A stretch of 64,000 nt of DNA, from NCBI GenBank assembly GCA_963662175.1, contig OY759221.1, positions 2,170,001 through 2,234,000 on the forward strand, read 5' to 3'. Below, piece after piece: positions 1-12,200 of the stretch; positions within the stretch are counted from its first letter, which is position 1; each line of letters starts with the position of its first letter. Both the position numbers and the translations under genes were made by a program. The notes under the pieces were generated by a model. That model had not been told where the DNA came from, did not search any database, and saw only the letters and a program-made list of their open reading frames with translations. The DNA comes from Aradus depressus (Eukaryota; Arthropoda; Insecta; Hemiptera; Aradidae).

Positions 1-96
1 TATTTAGTCATTATTCAGACTTTGTCTGTATTGATTATATACCCACCCCTTCACAAAGGAAATGTAGTTTTAATCTTACTTTCCTGCTAGAAAAAA

Positions 97-232
97 ACTG
101 AGGACGCCGTCTTTCGGATGGGAAGTTAAGCGATGATCCGATGTAAGGTACTCGTTAGGGCTTCCACAGTGGAGTCGAGCTCCACCAGTAGGTGATATGA
201 CCTCGTAGTTAAGCCCCCTCATTTGTCACAAT
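97..232 (+). mobile_element. Fragment of tRNA-derived SINE (3' part)
   Basis: It matches the body and tail of the SINE family seen in full at 24737-25080: the 'gacgccgt' and 'cggatggga' block, the 'ggtactcgtta' block, and the end 'gacctcgtagttaa'. The tRNA head is missing and the middle is internally deleted. It is an old copy. Confidence 0.75.
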
Positions 233-438
233 AACTAACCAACTAAAGTAAAATTTTAAAGTTTTCTCCCCTAGAGAGTGGGAAAAAGAACTCTGAATAT
301 CTCCCAATGATCCACTGCGCACTTTGGTACATCATCTTACAGAAATACAATTCATGGAGGTTATTCAGAATTTTTATACACAGATATATTTAAATTATGA
401 TTTTTTAAAACTATTGATGACTTTTTTTATTTTTACAG

Positions 439-565
439 AGTTGCTTACAAACTGCAGCCTACAATGATAGAGTTTTATGAAACTTGCGGTCCCCGGATAG
501 CAGATCGAGTGACCTATCTCAAGCAGGAGAGCGACGACTGGTTCTGCAAACGAATTGCTGCTTAA
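439..565 (+). CDS. Terminal coding exon of an unrecognised gene
   Basis: A pyrimidine-rich acceptor (TTTTACAG, ending at 438) is followed by one nucleotide completing a split codon. Then come 41 sense codons in one frame from 440, ending in a TAA at 563-565. The peptide begins VAYKLQPTMIEFYETCG and ends DDWFCKRIAA, with a charged, protein-like composition. An AATAAA at 1059-1064 could be its polyadenylation signal. The upstream exons lie outside the window. I do not recognise the family, so no function is given. The exon call rests on the acceptor, the frame length and the composition. Confidence 0.55.
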
Positions 566-1189
566 TTTACTGTTGAAATCTCTCATAAATCACATCTGAC
601 AACTGGTTAGAATTAAATATGTTTAAGGGGAAATAAGTAAATGATAAAAGTACGTTTTGAAATATCGTCAACTACAAGTTTGTGAAGTTAGGCTGTCTTC
701 TAATTTTCATTTCGGGGGAACATCATGTTTTAGCTTCGGAGTTTCGATCTCTCTTGAAAAGATTCGTTCAAATAGAAAAATATGCCAATGTTTGAACTCT
801 CTGTTTTTGTTTTTTCTTTTTTTTTAATAGAATTTCAAAGCAGATTCTCTTATTTCTTATAAAAAAGAAGAACAAAGATAGACCATGTGGCATCTCATAT
901 ATTTTTTCGATGAAAGAACACCACATTGTGTTGCCATATCATTTTTGTCACGAAAATACCTCCAGTTGTTTATTTATTTATTTAATTTTTTCAGAAAATA
1001 TACAAAAAAACATTTTTATTATGATCAACAACAAAAACCCACTGTTCTTTGTTTAATCAATAAACATTTACACAACACTTACTGTTAACAACGTGCAATC
1101 TCTTGAAAAACTGTAGATGGGGGAGAGTAGAGTGGTAATAACCCCCCGCGTTGAAAGTCAGATATACAAATGATATATTAAATATTGGG
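566..1189 (+). other. 3' untranslated/flanking DNA of the left-edge gene
   Basis: AT-rich DNA without a convincing coding frame. It contains an AATAAA hexamer at 1059-1064 on the same strand as the terminal exon, so at least the first 500 bases may be 3' UTR. Nothing else was recognised before the SINE. Confidence 0.4.
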
Positions 1190-1471
1190 GTTCATGCCCG
1201 GGCTTTAACTTCCAGGTCATATCGCCTACTACCAGAGCGCTCTGGTGGACATGAGCCTCACTCTACTATGGGAGTTCTAAATTTTGCCTATCTAGGTTTA
1301 TTCACTTAGTGTAAGGGTCTTTAACGAGTACATGAGATCGCACAGACTCGGGAACATCGCTTAACATCCCATCCGAATAACAGCGTGCTCAAGGTTTTTT
1401 AACCTCCCAGATAAAGAACCTAAGGGTGTGGTTTCGAACCCGCGCAAGATCTCAGAGCTACTGGCGCCCTC
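1190..1471 (-). mobile_element. tRNA-derived SINE, head-to-head with next copy
   Basis: Read on the minus strand it starts with the tRNA-like head (complement of 'ctggcgccctc') and runs through the SINE body to the tail next to 'catgcccgggctttaac'. It is diverged, with a shortened body. It is the left partner of an inverted pair with 1498-1767. Confidence 0.8.
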
Positions 1472-1497
1472 ATTTCATATTACTACTCAATATATAC

Positions 1498-1767
1498 TCA
1501 AGAACGTGGGTTCGAAACCCGACCGATACCCTTAGTTTATTTTATCTGGGAGGTAAAATAAACTTAAACTCGCCGTTCTTCGGATGGGACGTTAAGCGAT
1601 GGTCCCGAGCCTGTATGATGTCAGGTACTCGTTAAAGACCCCTACCCTAGGTGAATAAAAAATTTAGGACTCCCATAGTAGAGTCGGGCTCATGTCCACC
1701 AGTGACGATAGAACAGAGCGTTAGTAGGCGATATGACCTCGTAGTTAAAGCCCGGGCATGTCATAAA
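1498..1767 (+). mobile_element. tRNA-derived SINE, 5'-truncated
   Basis: It begins inside the tRNA-like region at the B-box segment ('gggttcgaaaccc') and continues through the full body to 'gcccgggcatg'. It lacks the A-box head, so it is probably transcriptionally dead. Together with the previous SINE it forms a large inverted repeat with a spacer of about 26 bases. Confidence 0.85.
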
Positions 1768-2746
1768 ACAAATAAAAATGACACAGTTTTACAATATAAA
1801 ATAAATAAAGACAAAGAACTTGTTTAACATTTATATTGTCTAATTTCACAAAAAATATGTACATAAAGTTTACCGGTTTCAAGATACGCCATCGTCAGCA
1901 CAAAATTGAACAGTGACATTTAAGTTTGCTAGGTTGGCGTGTTTAAACACTTCTGAGGCTGACAGAGGAGGGAACTTACCTACTGTCTATCCTAACTGTA
2001 AAATGTGTCGGTTTAAGTACAAAATTCTTATATTTTTATGTCTAAATAATTATAATTATTCGTTAGGACTAAATTTTAATTTAATTTTTTTTGCCTTTGG
2101 AAACAAGTTGTGTTCTACATGTGGGAGGCTTTTTCTCATTTGTCTTGGTCTTTTGAGAAAAGTGCAACTTTCCGCACTTATTGCACAAATAACTATTACT
2201 AAAATGCACTTCCTGCCACATTTCGTGCATTTACTGCCTTCGTAATACACTAGAATAGGATGAAACTTTATTTGCTTTCCTGTCCTGCCTTAGAAATATT
2301 TTATTTTTCTCCAGAAAATGGATTTTACTTTACTACGTTATTTTTTTAATTATTTTTAGAGTATATTTTATGTATGTGCTAATGTAGAGTGCAATGTGTT
2401 CAAATATTACAAATAACTATTTGTATTCATATTAATTGAAGGATAAAATATATATAAATATAGAAGAAAAATGTATTTTATTTCCAAAATCACCATTTTA
2501 TTACTAACCTAATGCAAACGGCACATCAAAAAAATTTGGAGTTTAAACTAATGCGTGTTTCAATTATTTATAAGGTAAGTAGAGGGAAAAAATAGTTGAA
2601 ACATTTCTTTATATGAAATGAACCTTCCGTTGGAGTAACTACAGACAGTTCTGTTTCATTCTGAGCTTTCATTGCTCATGTCTTTCGGTATATTTGCAAG
2701 CAAAACGCCTCCTGATATCAGGAGCTTTCAGTAAATATGAAGCATA
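1768..2746. other. Intergenic DNA with a dispersed repeat
   Basis: No coding region is supported. About 1801-1855 resembles 4730-4781 (shared 'aataaagacaaa' and 'atattgtctaatt'). A minus-strand Cys-rich frame at about 2056-2250 (C-x2-C pairs split over two frames) could be the wreck of a zinc-binding transposase tail. It is too degraded to name. Confidence 0.35.
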
Positions 2747-3020
2747 AATGGTAGGCAAAGAGGGTTTCCACACTCGAGAGACTAGAGATGGATCAGAGTT
2801 GATGTGGAAATTATTTCGAATCACTAAATGTGGAGGATAGATCCGGATCAGGTCTGCTATGGACGACCATTTTGTGTCTTACTTAATACTGCAAGACAAA
2901 ACTATTATGCGACTAAGGTAACTTCAAGACGCCACTGGAGTTGTGGTGTGTGACCAAACAAGAAAGAACCAACTTCATGAGGAAAACCTTGATGCTAGGA
3001 GTGAGTTCCATGGCCTCATC
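2747..3020 (+). pseudogene. Degraded Tc1-type transposase N-terminal fragment
   Basis: Conceptual translation across stops and shifts gives pieces typical of Tc1 helix-turn-helix regions: 'LQDATGVVVCDQT' followed by 'NQLHEENLDAR', preceded by a DD-R-like stretch. There are in-frame stops and no catalytic domain. This is an ancient remnant unrelated to the better-kept Tc1 element at 29691-31601. Confidence 0.55.
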
Positions 3021-4136
3021 TGAACCGGTAGCGTTCAAGAGTCAATGCAGAAGAACCCTCATCATGACGATTGGTACTCGTCCGAAAGAGGAAGTGGCTA
3101 TTCGCTAAGGAAACTAGTCTTAGTCTTGTCTTAAAAGCAATTAGGTTCGCGTCTGAGGGACCACGTTTACTGAAAGCCCCCTCTTTATGGCATGAGACAT
3201 GTTTTTCTTGCAAATTCAAAAAAGAAACCACAATGAAAGCTCAAAATGAAACTGAACTACAATTACTCAAACAGCCTAGATAAGGTTTTTGTAATTTAAC
3301 TTTATTCAAACAATCTGGGAGGTGCAAACATTTTTTTGATGTATAATTAAACGAAGATTGTACTGCATATTCTAGATCACAACACAAAATAACGGTGTTA
3401 TTATTGGCAAATAGAGAGGCATTTGGATAAATAAACAATAGAAACAAATAAAAACTTTATTAAAAAGGGCAAAGAAAATAAGGAGACAAAGATTCATTGA
3501 CTAGTTCGTAAAAACATATTTCACATTTGGTAATAACTGTTGTTAATTACAAATTCGCCTACTTACATATCCTTATTTAAAAAAAATTAGGTTTTCCAAA
3601 AATCAGATATAATCCTGCTTATTCTAGGTTACAAGTTAAAGTAACAGGGTGTTATTATTCTTTCGTATTTAGAAGATTAAACAATAAAAAAATATGAAAC
3701 ATTTATTAAAAATTGCAAAGAAAAAAAAGGATACATAAAAAAATGTACTATTATTAATTACAAACATAATCGGCAACTTACACACAGTCAATAATACATA
3801 GCAATTTGCAACTAATCCTTTTTATTAAAAAATTAAAGTATCTAAAAATCATAGAGAATTATGTTAAAAATTCTGTTGGGATTGTGTAAAATTGACTAAG
3901 ATTAAAAGAGAAAATAAGATGACGTCAGTATTTCTGTGAAAATAACCCTGTATCAATTTTTAAAACATTCGAAAAGAACGAAGACATTTTCAGTGAGGCG
4001 CGATGATTATTTTATTATATTATTATTTATTATAATGATTATTTTATTGCTACAATAATAATTATGGATAAAATGTCTCATATTCAAAAAAAAAATCAAA
4101 AACTCTTCGTTGTTGTACGAGCTAAACTGTTGACAA
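3021..4136. other. Intergenic AT-rich DNA, nothing recognised
   Basis: Short open frames only, with no conserved motif, no splice-bounded exon and no SINE. Two loosely similar AT-rich segments (about 3450-3560 and 3680-3790) share 'acaaa' and 'attaaaa'-type text, consistent with an old local duplication. Confidence 0.3.
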
Positions 4137-4158
4137 ATATATATATATATATTTATTT

Positions 4159-4230
<72 letters not shown>

Positions 4231-4246
4231 ATATATGTATATATAA
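4137..4246. repeat. (AT)n microsatellite
   Basis: More than 90 bases of nearly uninterrupted AT dinucleotides, followed by a short (GTAT)-type degeneration. The apparent open frame through it is low-complexity Tyr/Ile and is not a gene. Confidence 0.95.
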
Positions 4247-4920
4247 ATAGAAATATTCGCAAGACATATACAAGAAATTTAAAAGAGGTTATCTACATAA
4301 TATAATCACTTTTACAACTTAGCCAAAGAATTAATAATGATTTTGTCAATCCAAAAATAAAAACATTCAAGAAAATACAAACTTTAAAAAAACAGGAGAA
4401 TTGTGACGTCGAAAGTCTGAATGTTATCAACTACAAAATTATATATTTAGTGTAAGTCTAGAAACGCATTTTGCTCCAATATGGTGCAACATAAATAAGA
4501 ATTATCTCTATTTCTAAAAACATTAACATAAACAGTCCAAAATGTTTAAAAAAATGATACTTGTATTGTTCAAAAGACTGAAACTACAAAGTATTATTTA
4601 ATATTTTCATAAGAGTATTACTCAGATATATTTTCTATTATAATTCTGCTCAAAATGTTTTACTAAAGTTTACAGTTAACCTACTATAAAAGATCAATTA
4701 GTTAATTTTTACAAATTTTAATAACTAAAAATAAAGACAAATAACTTGTTTACCTTTTATATTGTCTAATTCCACAAAAAGAGATACCTAAAGTGCACCG
4801 TTTCTGGTTTATACCTACTTAGTGCATATATTTTTGTTGAATTAGACAATATAAAATAATTAGCTCTCCACTTTGTTTAAACAAGTCGCAGAAATCTATT
4901 TGGACATATTAAAAATATGT
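4247..4920. other. Intergenic AT-rich DNA with a dispersed repeat end
   Basis: No gene is supported. The segment 4730-4860 repeats a motif seen near 1801-1855 and contains internally inverted copies of 'attagacaatata' and its complement (4759 and 4838 regions), suggesting the termini of an old mobile element. Confidence 0.35.
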
Positions 4921-5087
4921 AGTTCAGAGCAAAACAACGTAGTGTCTACTGCAGAGTTCAGAGCATAACAACGTAGTGTCTACTGCAGAGTTCAGAGCAA
5001 AACAACGTAGTGTGTACTGCAGAGTTCAGAGCATAACAACGTAGTGTGTACTGCAGAGTTCAGAGCATAACAACTGTCTGCTGCAGA
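4921..5087. repeat. 34-bp tandem repeat, about 5 copies
   Basis: The unit contains 'gttcagagca', 'aacaacgtagtg' and 'tctactgcaga'. The copies differ by a few substitutions (aaaa/ataa, gtct/gtgt) and the last is shortened. It is a minisatellite with no coding content. Confidence 0.9.
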
Positions 5088-5367
5088 GTTAGGCATAATT
5101 AATTACAAGAATGACTTCCTTCCAAACGACAATTTGATCCGGAAGATTAAAAAAAAATTGTCAATAATTTTTTATATATTTATATTATACTGATATTCAA
5201 TATTTTTATTCATTTAATTGTTTATTTATGACAGTTGATCGTTTCATAATTTTAATACAATTGTATTTTATTACAATATATTAAGATTCAATGCTGTCTT
5301 TGTCGTAATTAAATAAACAATTAACTTCGAAGGAAGTTTTTCTCTGTAAATGACAGATTTGTTGCAG

Positions 5368-5562
5368 TTATTACAAAAGAAGAGTTACAGAAGTACTTGT
5401 GTCGAAGGATGGACTAAAGTCTGTCCTTGGACAATACTATAACTACTGGAACCAGTCAGATATTCCTCAACGGTACATCCAGTTCACAATAAATCTGATA
5501 AAGATTCTCTTAGTAAAGCCGCCAAGGCTCCCTCAGGACATACAACAAATCACAGCCAAATG
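5368..5562 (+). CDS. Possible isolated exon, unrecognised
   Basis: A frame bounded by an acceptor-like 'ttgcag' (ending at 5367) and a possible GT donor after 'aaat' near 5562 stays open for about 65 codons. It contains the protein-like text 'QYYNYWNQSDIPQRYIQF' and 'LVKPPRLPQDIQ'. If the donor is not used it reads to a stop at 5600-5602. No family was recognised and no partner exon was found nearby, so this may be chance or a pseudogene piece. Confidence 0.25.
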
Positions 5563-5602
5563 TATCAATATATATTTTTTCATTAGTATACATTATGCAT
5601 AA

Positions 5603-6117
5603 CGTTTGCTGGCTAAAATTGTATAAGAGATTGCAAAATGGGCCATTTTAAACGGACAGCATAACTTTTCTAAATTTAAAAAATGATGAATTAGAATGTT
5701 TGAATCCATGTTCAATAAATTCCATTTGAATATATATGGAGTATGTATTGTTTCTTGTCATTTTACCTATACTTCTATCATCTGTCGTTAAATTTAATTC
5801 ATTTCATTTCATTAAATTTTAATTATCTAATCTGCTAGAATATTTTAGCAGGTCTTCAAACCTAAATTTTTGATTTACCGACAATGATTCTTGTGAAAAA
5901 ACAAAGGAAAGCAACCATCTGAGAGGAAGTGTGGACCGAAGAAAGCCCTTCTAACTAGGGGGCAATATTTCTAAACATTTAACAATGAAGAGCTCTGTGA
6001 CCACTCATTTAGCTCTCAACTCAAGTTCAACATCTCAACAAATGAAGCATAAAGGTAGGTAAAACATTTGTTTTAAATACTCTATATACAAATACATTAT
6101 ATACAATGAATATGAAG
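5603..6117 (-). other. 3' flank/UTR of TMEM161 gene
   Basis: Non-coding AT-rich DNA directly downstream (minus strand) of the TMEM161 stop codon at 6118-6120. No clear minus-strand AATAAA was located in the first 400 bases, so the cleavage site is not assigned. Confidence 0.35.
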
Positions 6118-6240
6118 TTAGGCAGCCTCCCTGAAGTATGTTTGGTAGAGGAGGCCCAGAGAGCTGGAGGCGAACCAGGCGAATGTGGTCCACCAGGTAG
6201 CAAAGCCGAATATACCACGAGCCACTTCCTTCGTCATCAC
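6118..6240 (-). CDS. TMEM161: TMEM161 exon 12 (terminal)
   Basis: A GATTATTAG acceptor (6241-6242 hold the AG) opens a phase-0 exon of 40 codons ending in TAA at 6118-6120. It encodes the last transmembrane helix, ARGIFGFATWWTTFAWF, and a short tail. The double Trp is a family hallmark. Confidence 0.9.
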   Translation of the reverse strand: MMTKEVARGIFGFATWWTTFAWFASSSLGLLYQTYFREAA

Positions 6241-9200
6241 CTAATAATCAAAAATAAATCTTACAGTCTTATTTATATACGTAATATTTATATACATAAT
6301 ATTTATAGTTAGTTATTATGACTCATGCCCGGGCTTTAACTTCGAGGTCATATCGCCTACTACCAGAGCGCCCTTTCGTCACTCTCGTGGACATGAGCCC
6401 GACTCTACTGAGGGAGTCCTAAATTTTTATTAATCTGGGGCAGGTGTCTTTAACGAGTACCTGACATCGTACAGGCTCGGCACCATCGCTTAACGTCCCC
6501 TCCGAAGGACGGCGTGCGTAAGTTAATTTTACCTCCCAGATAAAATAAACTAAGGGCCTCGGTCGGGTTTCGAACCCACGATCTTGAGCTCAGAAGGCAA
6601 GCACGCATACCACTGAGCTACCGGCGCCCTCTTTTTCGGTGAATAACGCACCTTAAGAACATGAAAATGGACGACATTAAATATCCATCAGCTGTTTGTA
6701 TTTAATCGTGAAACATCTGTGGGAGAGGGAATATTTTTAATGTTAAAATATTGCAGACTCGGAGAGCTGATAGAAAACTCCTCGAACTACGGAGCTCACC
6801 TCTTTAAGAGATGAGATGGTCAATGTAAACTCCTGTGCAGACGCTAAGACTGAGTCAGCTCCCTTCACAACGACTGGAAGCTCTCTGGCCAGACAGACTG
6901 TCTCAGGGGCTCCCATCCAGCTGTACTCTCCTGCAAAACATGATAGTATCAGTTTCAAAACAGAAAGAATTACATATAATACAGAATGATATAACCGGAA
7001 AACAAGTCAGCCACTGAATCATACTTCAGGAAAATAAAATGTGTACATCTACATTTAAAACGCAGAGTAACCTTTTTTTTCAAACAACTTAGTTTTTTAT
7101 TATAATAATGTATAATTTTCTAAATAAATGAACATTTAATTGTATATATTTATAACTGTTGTGTATTGAGAGCCATGGTGGCCTTGTGGGCTAAAGCGTA
7201 GAGCTTTGGTCGCATGGTCTCACCTTGGTTTGAGGGTTCGAATCCCGAAAGTTTTATTTCGTCGATAGAACTCCCTTCCGGGGCCATGGATGTCGTAAAT
7301 AATTAGGTTTTCTCTGTATGTCTTGTTATTGTCACGAGTTACAATGAATGTAAGTAATGGGCTCCAAAAGTGGACTAGAAAACGTAGGTACAATAAACAG
7401 CATGGGGGGAGTGTTGACCTCTCTGTGGCAGACACAATTTGGTCCCCCGAACGGAGTCCGTTCAAGAGAGGTTTCATGTACTTATTTCTGTTGACTAAGA
7501 CTTCATTTTATTGTTTTTAATTATTTATTATTTTATTTTTTTCTGTAATTATTCATAGGGGACGTTGGTCCCAGAATACAGTTATTTTTCATTTCATTCA
7601 TTTCCCGTGAATGCATTTTTCTGACCTTCTCAGTCATACAATTGGCCAAGTATTGTTGTATTTTTTTTTTTTTATTATGTCATGAATTAGTTTTACAAAC
7701 TAGGAATTATTTAGTTTAAAAAAAAAACAGAAATTTTTTTTTCAATAATAATAAAAATTATAGGGAAAACGGACATATTTTTATGTTACATTTTGTAATG
7801 TTCAAACATTTGTTAGTGCACAGTATTATTGCACATTATATTGAAAATGTTTGCCTTTTTAGTGCACATAAATCCGGCCTTTACTGAAAAATAACAAGTT
7901 AGATAAGATGACACTTACCTAAGGTTTTGTACATGTAGGAATAGAAGAGACCCATGAGGACAGGGATGAGGTACTGGAGAGTGACCACACACATGTAGTA
8001 GAACACAGAGGCGATCTGGAGGACAACACAAAACTTTACAAAACCATTCCATGAATAGCTAATGCTTCTTATTTAAATCTCCAATAAAACCCTTCACACA
8101 AAATTCAAAAGTTTCTTTCATCATAGAACAAGTTAAATTCAAATACTGAAACTCCATTCCTCCCTCAGATCTCACAATAATCCTCTAATCCGTGACTACT
8201 CCGACACACTTCCCCAAAACCCTGAAGGACACATGATGCGTCAATGGCCCAGAGACCTTCTGGTAGCAGAGTGAGTGGTGAGTGAGTCTATCTCACAGTT
8301 AAGAGTCACCTTTCAGTGATTTCTCCCCTCATGTCATCAACTCATAAACATTTTTCCTGCAACTCATTTCCCAGATATGTATTTTTCACGGTTGTAAATA
8401 TCTTATTGTAGTTATTATGACTCATGCCCGGGCTTTAACAACGAGGTCATATCGTCTACTACCAGAGCGCTCTTTCGTCGCTCAGGTGGACAAGAGCCCT
8501 ACTCTTCTGTGGGAGTCCTAATTTTTGCCTTTCTAGGTTTCTCCTTAACGAGTACCTGACATCGAACAGGCTCGGGACCACCATTTAACATCCCATCCGA
8601 AGGACGGAGTGCTCAAGGTTTATCTTATTGTAAAAAAAAATATAAATATTTCGAGCTGGGAAATATTTGCCCGTGGTTCAACAACGACGATTATTTTGTC
8701 TGATATTCCACCAACAGGAAGGAGCGACAAGCGTGCTAAAGGCAGAAAAGTAGCTGCGTTAAACAATTTTGTGATGTTTGAAAAACATTTTTAAAAAGGG
8801 TTTAATCAAAAATTTGCGAAATGAAAAAATTATACATTTGAGTTAGTCATGAAAACAAAGTTTTCAAGATCTTTGAAAAAAAACAACATTATTCAATAAA
8901 TGGCTGTAAACTGAGCCCGCAACCTGATAGCTGCAATACAGTTTGAGATTTGGTCATTTGAAACATACAAAACATGCCCACATTTGAGCTTTTTCTGCGT
9001 CTTTATAAGCTCAAGACATCTTCCCATCTTCCCCCCAAGACAAATCCCTGATAAGGTCGCTCCAAGAAAGCAGACTTGGGCTATCTTTCCTCTCTCTTCC
9101 AACATTGGCCATAGTTCGAGAATCAACAGTAAATTGCTAGAATAAACATTTATTGATAATGTTTCTCTGATACCTTCTCCTGCAGCTCCCGGTTGGTGAT

Positions 9201-12200
9201 GCGACCTCCCTCCCTCTTCATGTTCGTCACCCTGGTCTGAGCCAGGTCCAGGTAGGACTGGAGGTATACGGGCAGCAGACAGAGGCGAAGAAGAGCCGCC
9301 AGGGGAATCACCAACAGCCGGAACCCTTCGAACACATCCTCCGTCATTCTGCAAAACAAAAAGTAGTAAATTAGTAGCCAGTTAGTAAATTTAAGGAGTT
9401 CTAGTCTGCAAATAATAACGTAAGAAATAAACAAAAAAATAAAAGTATTAATCAATTGAAAAGGGAAAAAAAAAAAAAAAAATTAAAAGGCCTTAACAAT
9501 GAACTAAAGAAACAATACTTGTTAATAGAAAAGAGCAATAATTCGGATGAGAATAAATAAATAAAAATAAAACCAATGAAGTACAAAGGGAAGCATATGG
9601 CTTAACTTCATATTTTTAGAATACTTCATTAAAAAGTAAGTCGTGCAATTTAAAGTAAGCCGTGGTGCTACCTGTGCAATACGAGTACAGCCGTTCTCCG
9701 CCAAGCCAGGATTTTTTCTTGAGTCCCCTTCATCTCTTCTTTGTGATTTTTGCTCTGTTCTCAGCGAGAGAGTCTCGACATACCGTGATGCAACTTACTC
9801 TATGTTATTTCTGAAGATCAGAGTTATCGATAAGTGAACATGTGTTTAAATCGATTTAGTGGCTCTCGAATTTTAATGTAACCAACAGACAACATTATTT
9901 TCTATATTATAATTAGTATGTATTAAGTGTCCTCACTCACTGACATCATAAAAACTGCTGGGAACTTGAAATGTGATACGGATGTTCCCCCTGTGAGGGG
10001 TGTAACTACTAAGGAAGAACTGTCTCAAAATCCACCTCGAAGGGGGTAAAAACGGGCGGATGATGTCAGTAGCTCACCAGTATATCTTGACAACGAAAAG
10101 TCGCAGAGCAATATGGTTGTCAGCATCAGTTGTCGCCTTCTACACTAAGATACAACCTCACTTACCGTGTCTCTTCAAAAAAATGTTCTATAAAATGATT
10201 TAAATAAAAATACTTACAGAGGTTTTGAGGACTGAGAGAAACTCTTATAAGTGAGGTAATGCCTGGTGAGCGGCCGAAGCCAAAAAAGTGAAATTATAAA
10301 CGGTGTTGCGAAATTAAGATGAAGAAGAAAGGTTAAAAAGGGACGGCCTTCTGTATATCTGAAATAACACAAGTGTCAAATATAAAACTTGGTTCGAAAA
10401 AACAAGAGTATAATAATAAATCTTTAAAATATCTAACTAATGGAACATATAGTTACTTTAGGGAATCCCAGTGCATTCGCGCCATTCGCAATCCTGGGAA
10501 AGTAAACAATGCGCCGATCAAAGCACACCACAAAGCAACGGTGAATTTAAGAAACAGCTTCGATGCAGGACCTCTGAAAATTATATTGTACAATTTCAGA
10601 CTATATTAATTTACTGTAGAACTAAATTTTAATTAAAATAAATAAAAGCAAAAAAAAGAACAATCTGCCATATTTTTATATTAAAATATGCTATTTATTA
10701 ACAAAAGAAAATGTTACAAAGGTGTTTAATGATAGCAGATAATGTTCCTGACATTAATGGTTGACGTTGATAAATGTCTATCAGATCACTGCAGAGGTGG
10801 CGTTAGAGGACAGTCAGACATTCTGAGAAAGTCACGCTGCCAGGTTCCCTAGAGTCGGCGAGTTGGGTTCGTGATGCTAGTGTTTCACTGAGAGGATTGA
10901 CGTGAAACTTTGTGTATCTCTATGAAAGAAACCTACGTGTTTGAGGCAACCAATAGAATTACTGACCACCTCGACAATGTGCTCTTGCGACACACAGTTA
11001 TAACACACACTTACAGTTTAACGCCTACGTTTTTATTAACTGTTATATTTGTGTACTTGATTTCAAATCCAAATATCTCGACAAATTGTAAACCTGAAGA
11101 AGATATTCATTTTTTCTTTTAGACAACTATTATTCCTTTATATGAAAATCACAAAATGGAACAAAAACAATATGAATTCCTCTTTGACTTACTCCGAATT
11201 GAGACCGTTTTTCTTCAAAAACTCATGAGCGCTGGCATTGAAGCTGTGATAGGCCGACTCCAGGCCCGTCTCCAGATGTCTTTCATCCACCAGAAGAATG
11301 GCCATTGAAAATACCAAATATCCGAAGAAGGTGACGATGACAGTGCTGCGCTCCCCGATGGACTGGTCCATCTTGAAGTACTGTAGGGTGAGAGAGAGAA
11401 GCACCTTCCTTCAGACAACGTTAACGATAACAGTTGGTTCCACAGTTGCATTCTTATTTAACAGCAGCAAACTGATATTCAATTTCTTAATATATAACGT
11501 TAATTAATCTTAATATATAAAGAATTTAATAACATGATAACTTAACAAAGTCTATATTAACTTTCAGTTGAAATAACTTATTTTTTCCTGTCCTGTTATT
11601 CCTGTATCATTCATTTATAATTTTTTATTTATTTAGATTTTTTTATACATTCATTTATAATTGATTAATCTATACATATGTATAAATATATATATATATT
11701 TTCATATATTGTTATAGTTACATTGTTTTCTTTCTTTTCTATATCTCGCACATTGGGACCTGATGATGGGACGTAAGAACGTCCCGAAACATCGTTGGGA
11801 TAACGACACTTCCGAAGAGTTTTTTTTGAAAAATAGTTATCTTAATTTTGTTTCAAATGAAAAATGTGTCTACTTATTATAAACGTATCTTGTATTAATT
11901 TTTTTTATATACTCATATATTTTTAAGTATTTATTTGTTCAGTTTTTATTAATTTCATTTTATTTTTTTTAATACTTTTGTTATTACTATCATAGATGTG
12001 TTAGACCGAAGTAGTAATAAATCTAATTTATAAGCTATCTTAATGTATAAATTTTTTTGACGTATCCTATTACTATGTATTGGTTCAACAGAAATAAATG
12101 TATTATTATTATTATCGTTATTATCAACTGTTATTCTGCTATATTTATCCTGTTACGCGATGTGAATATTGAGTGAACAAACTGCTTCCAAAATCCAAAC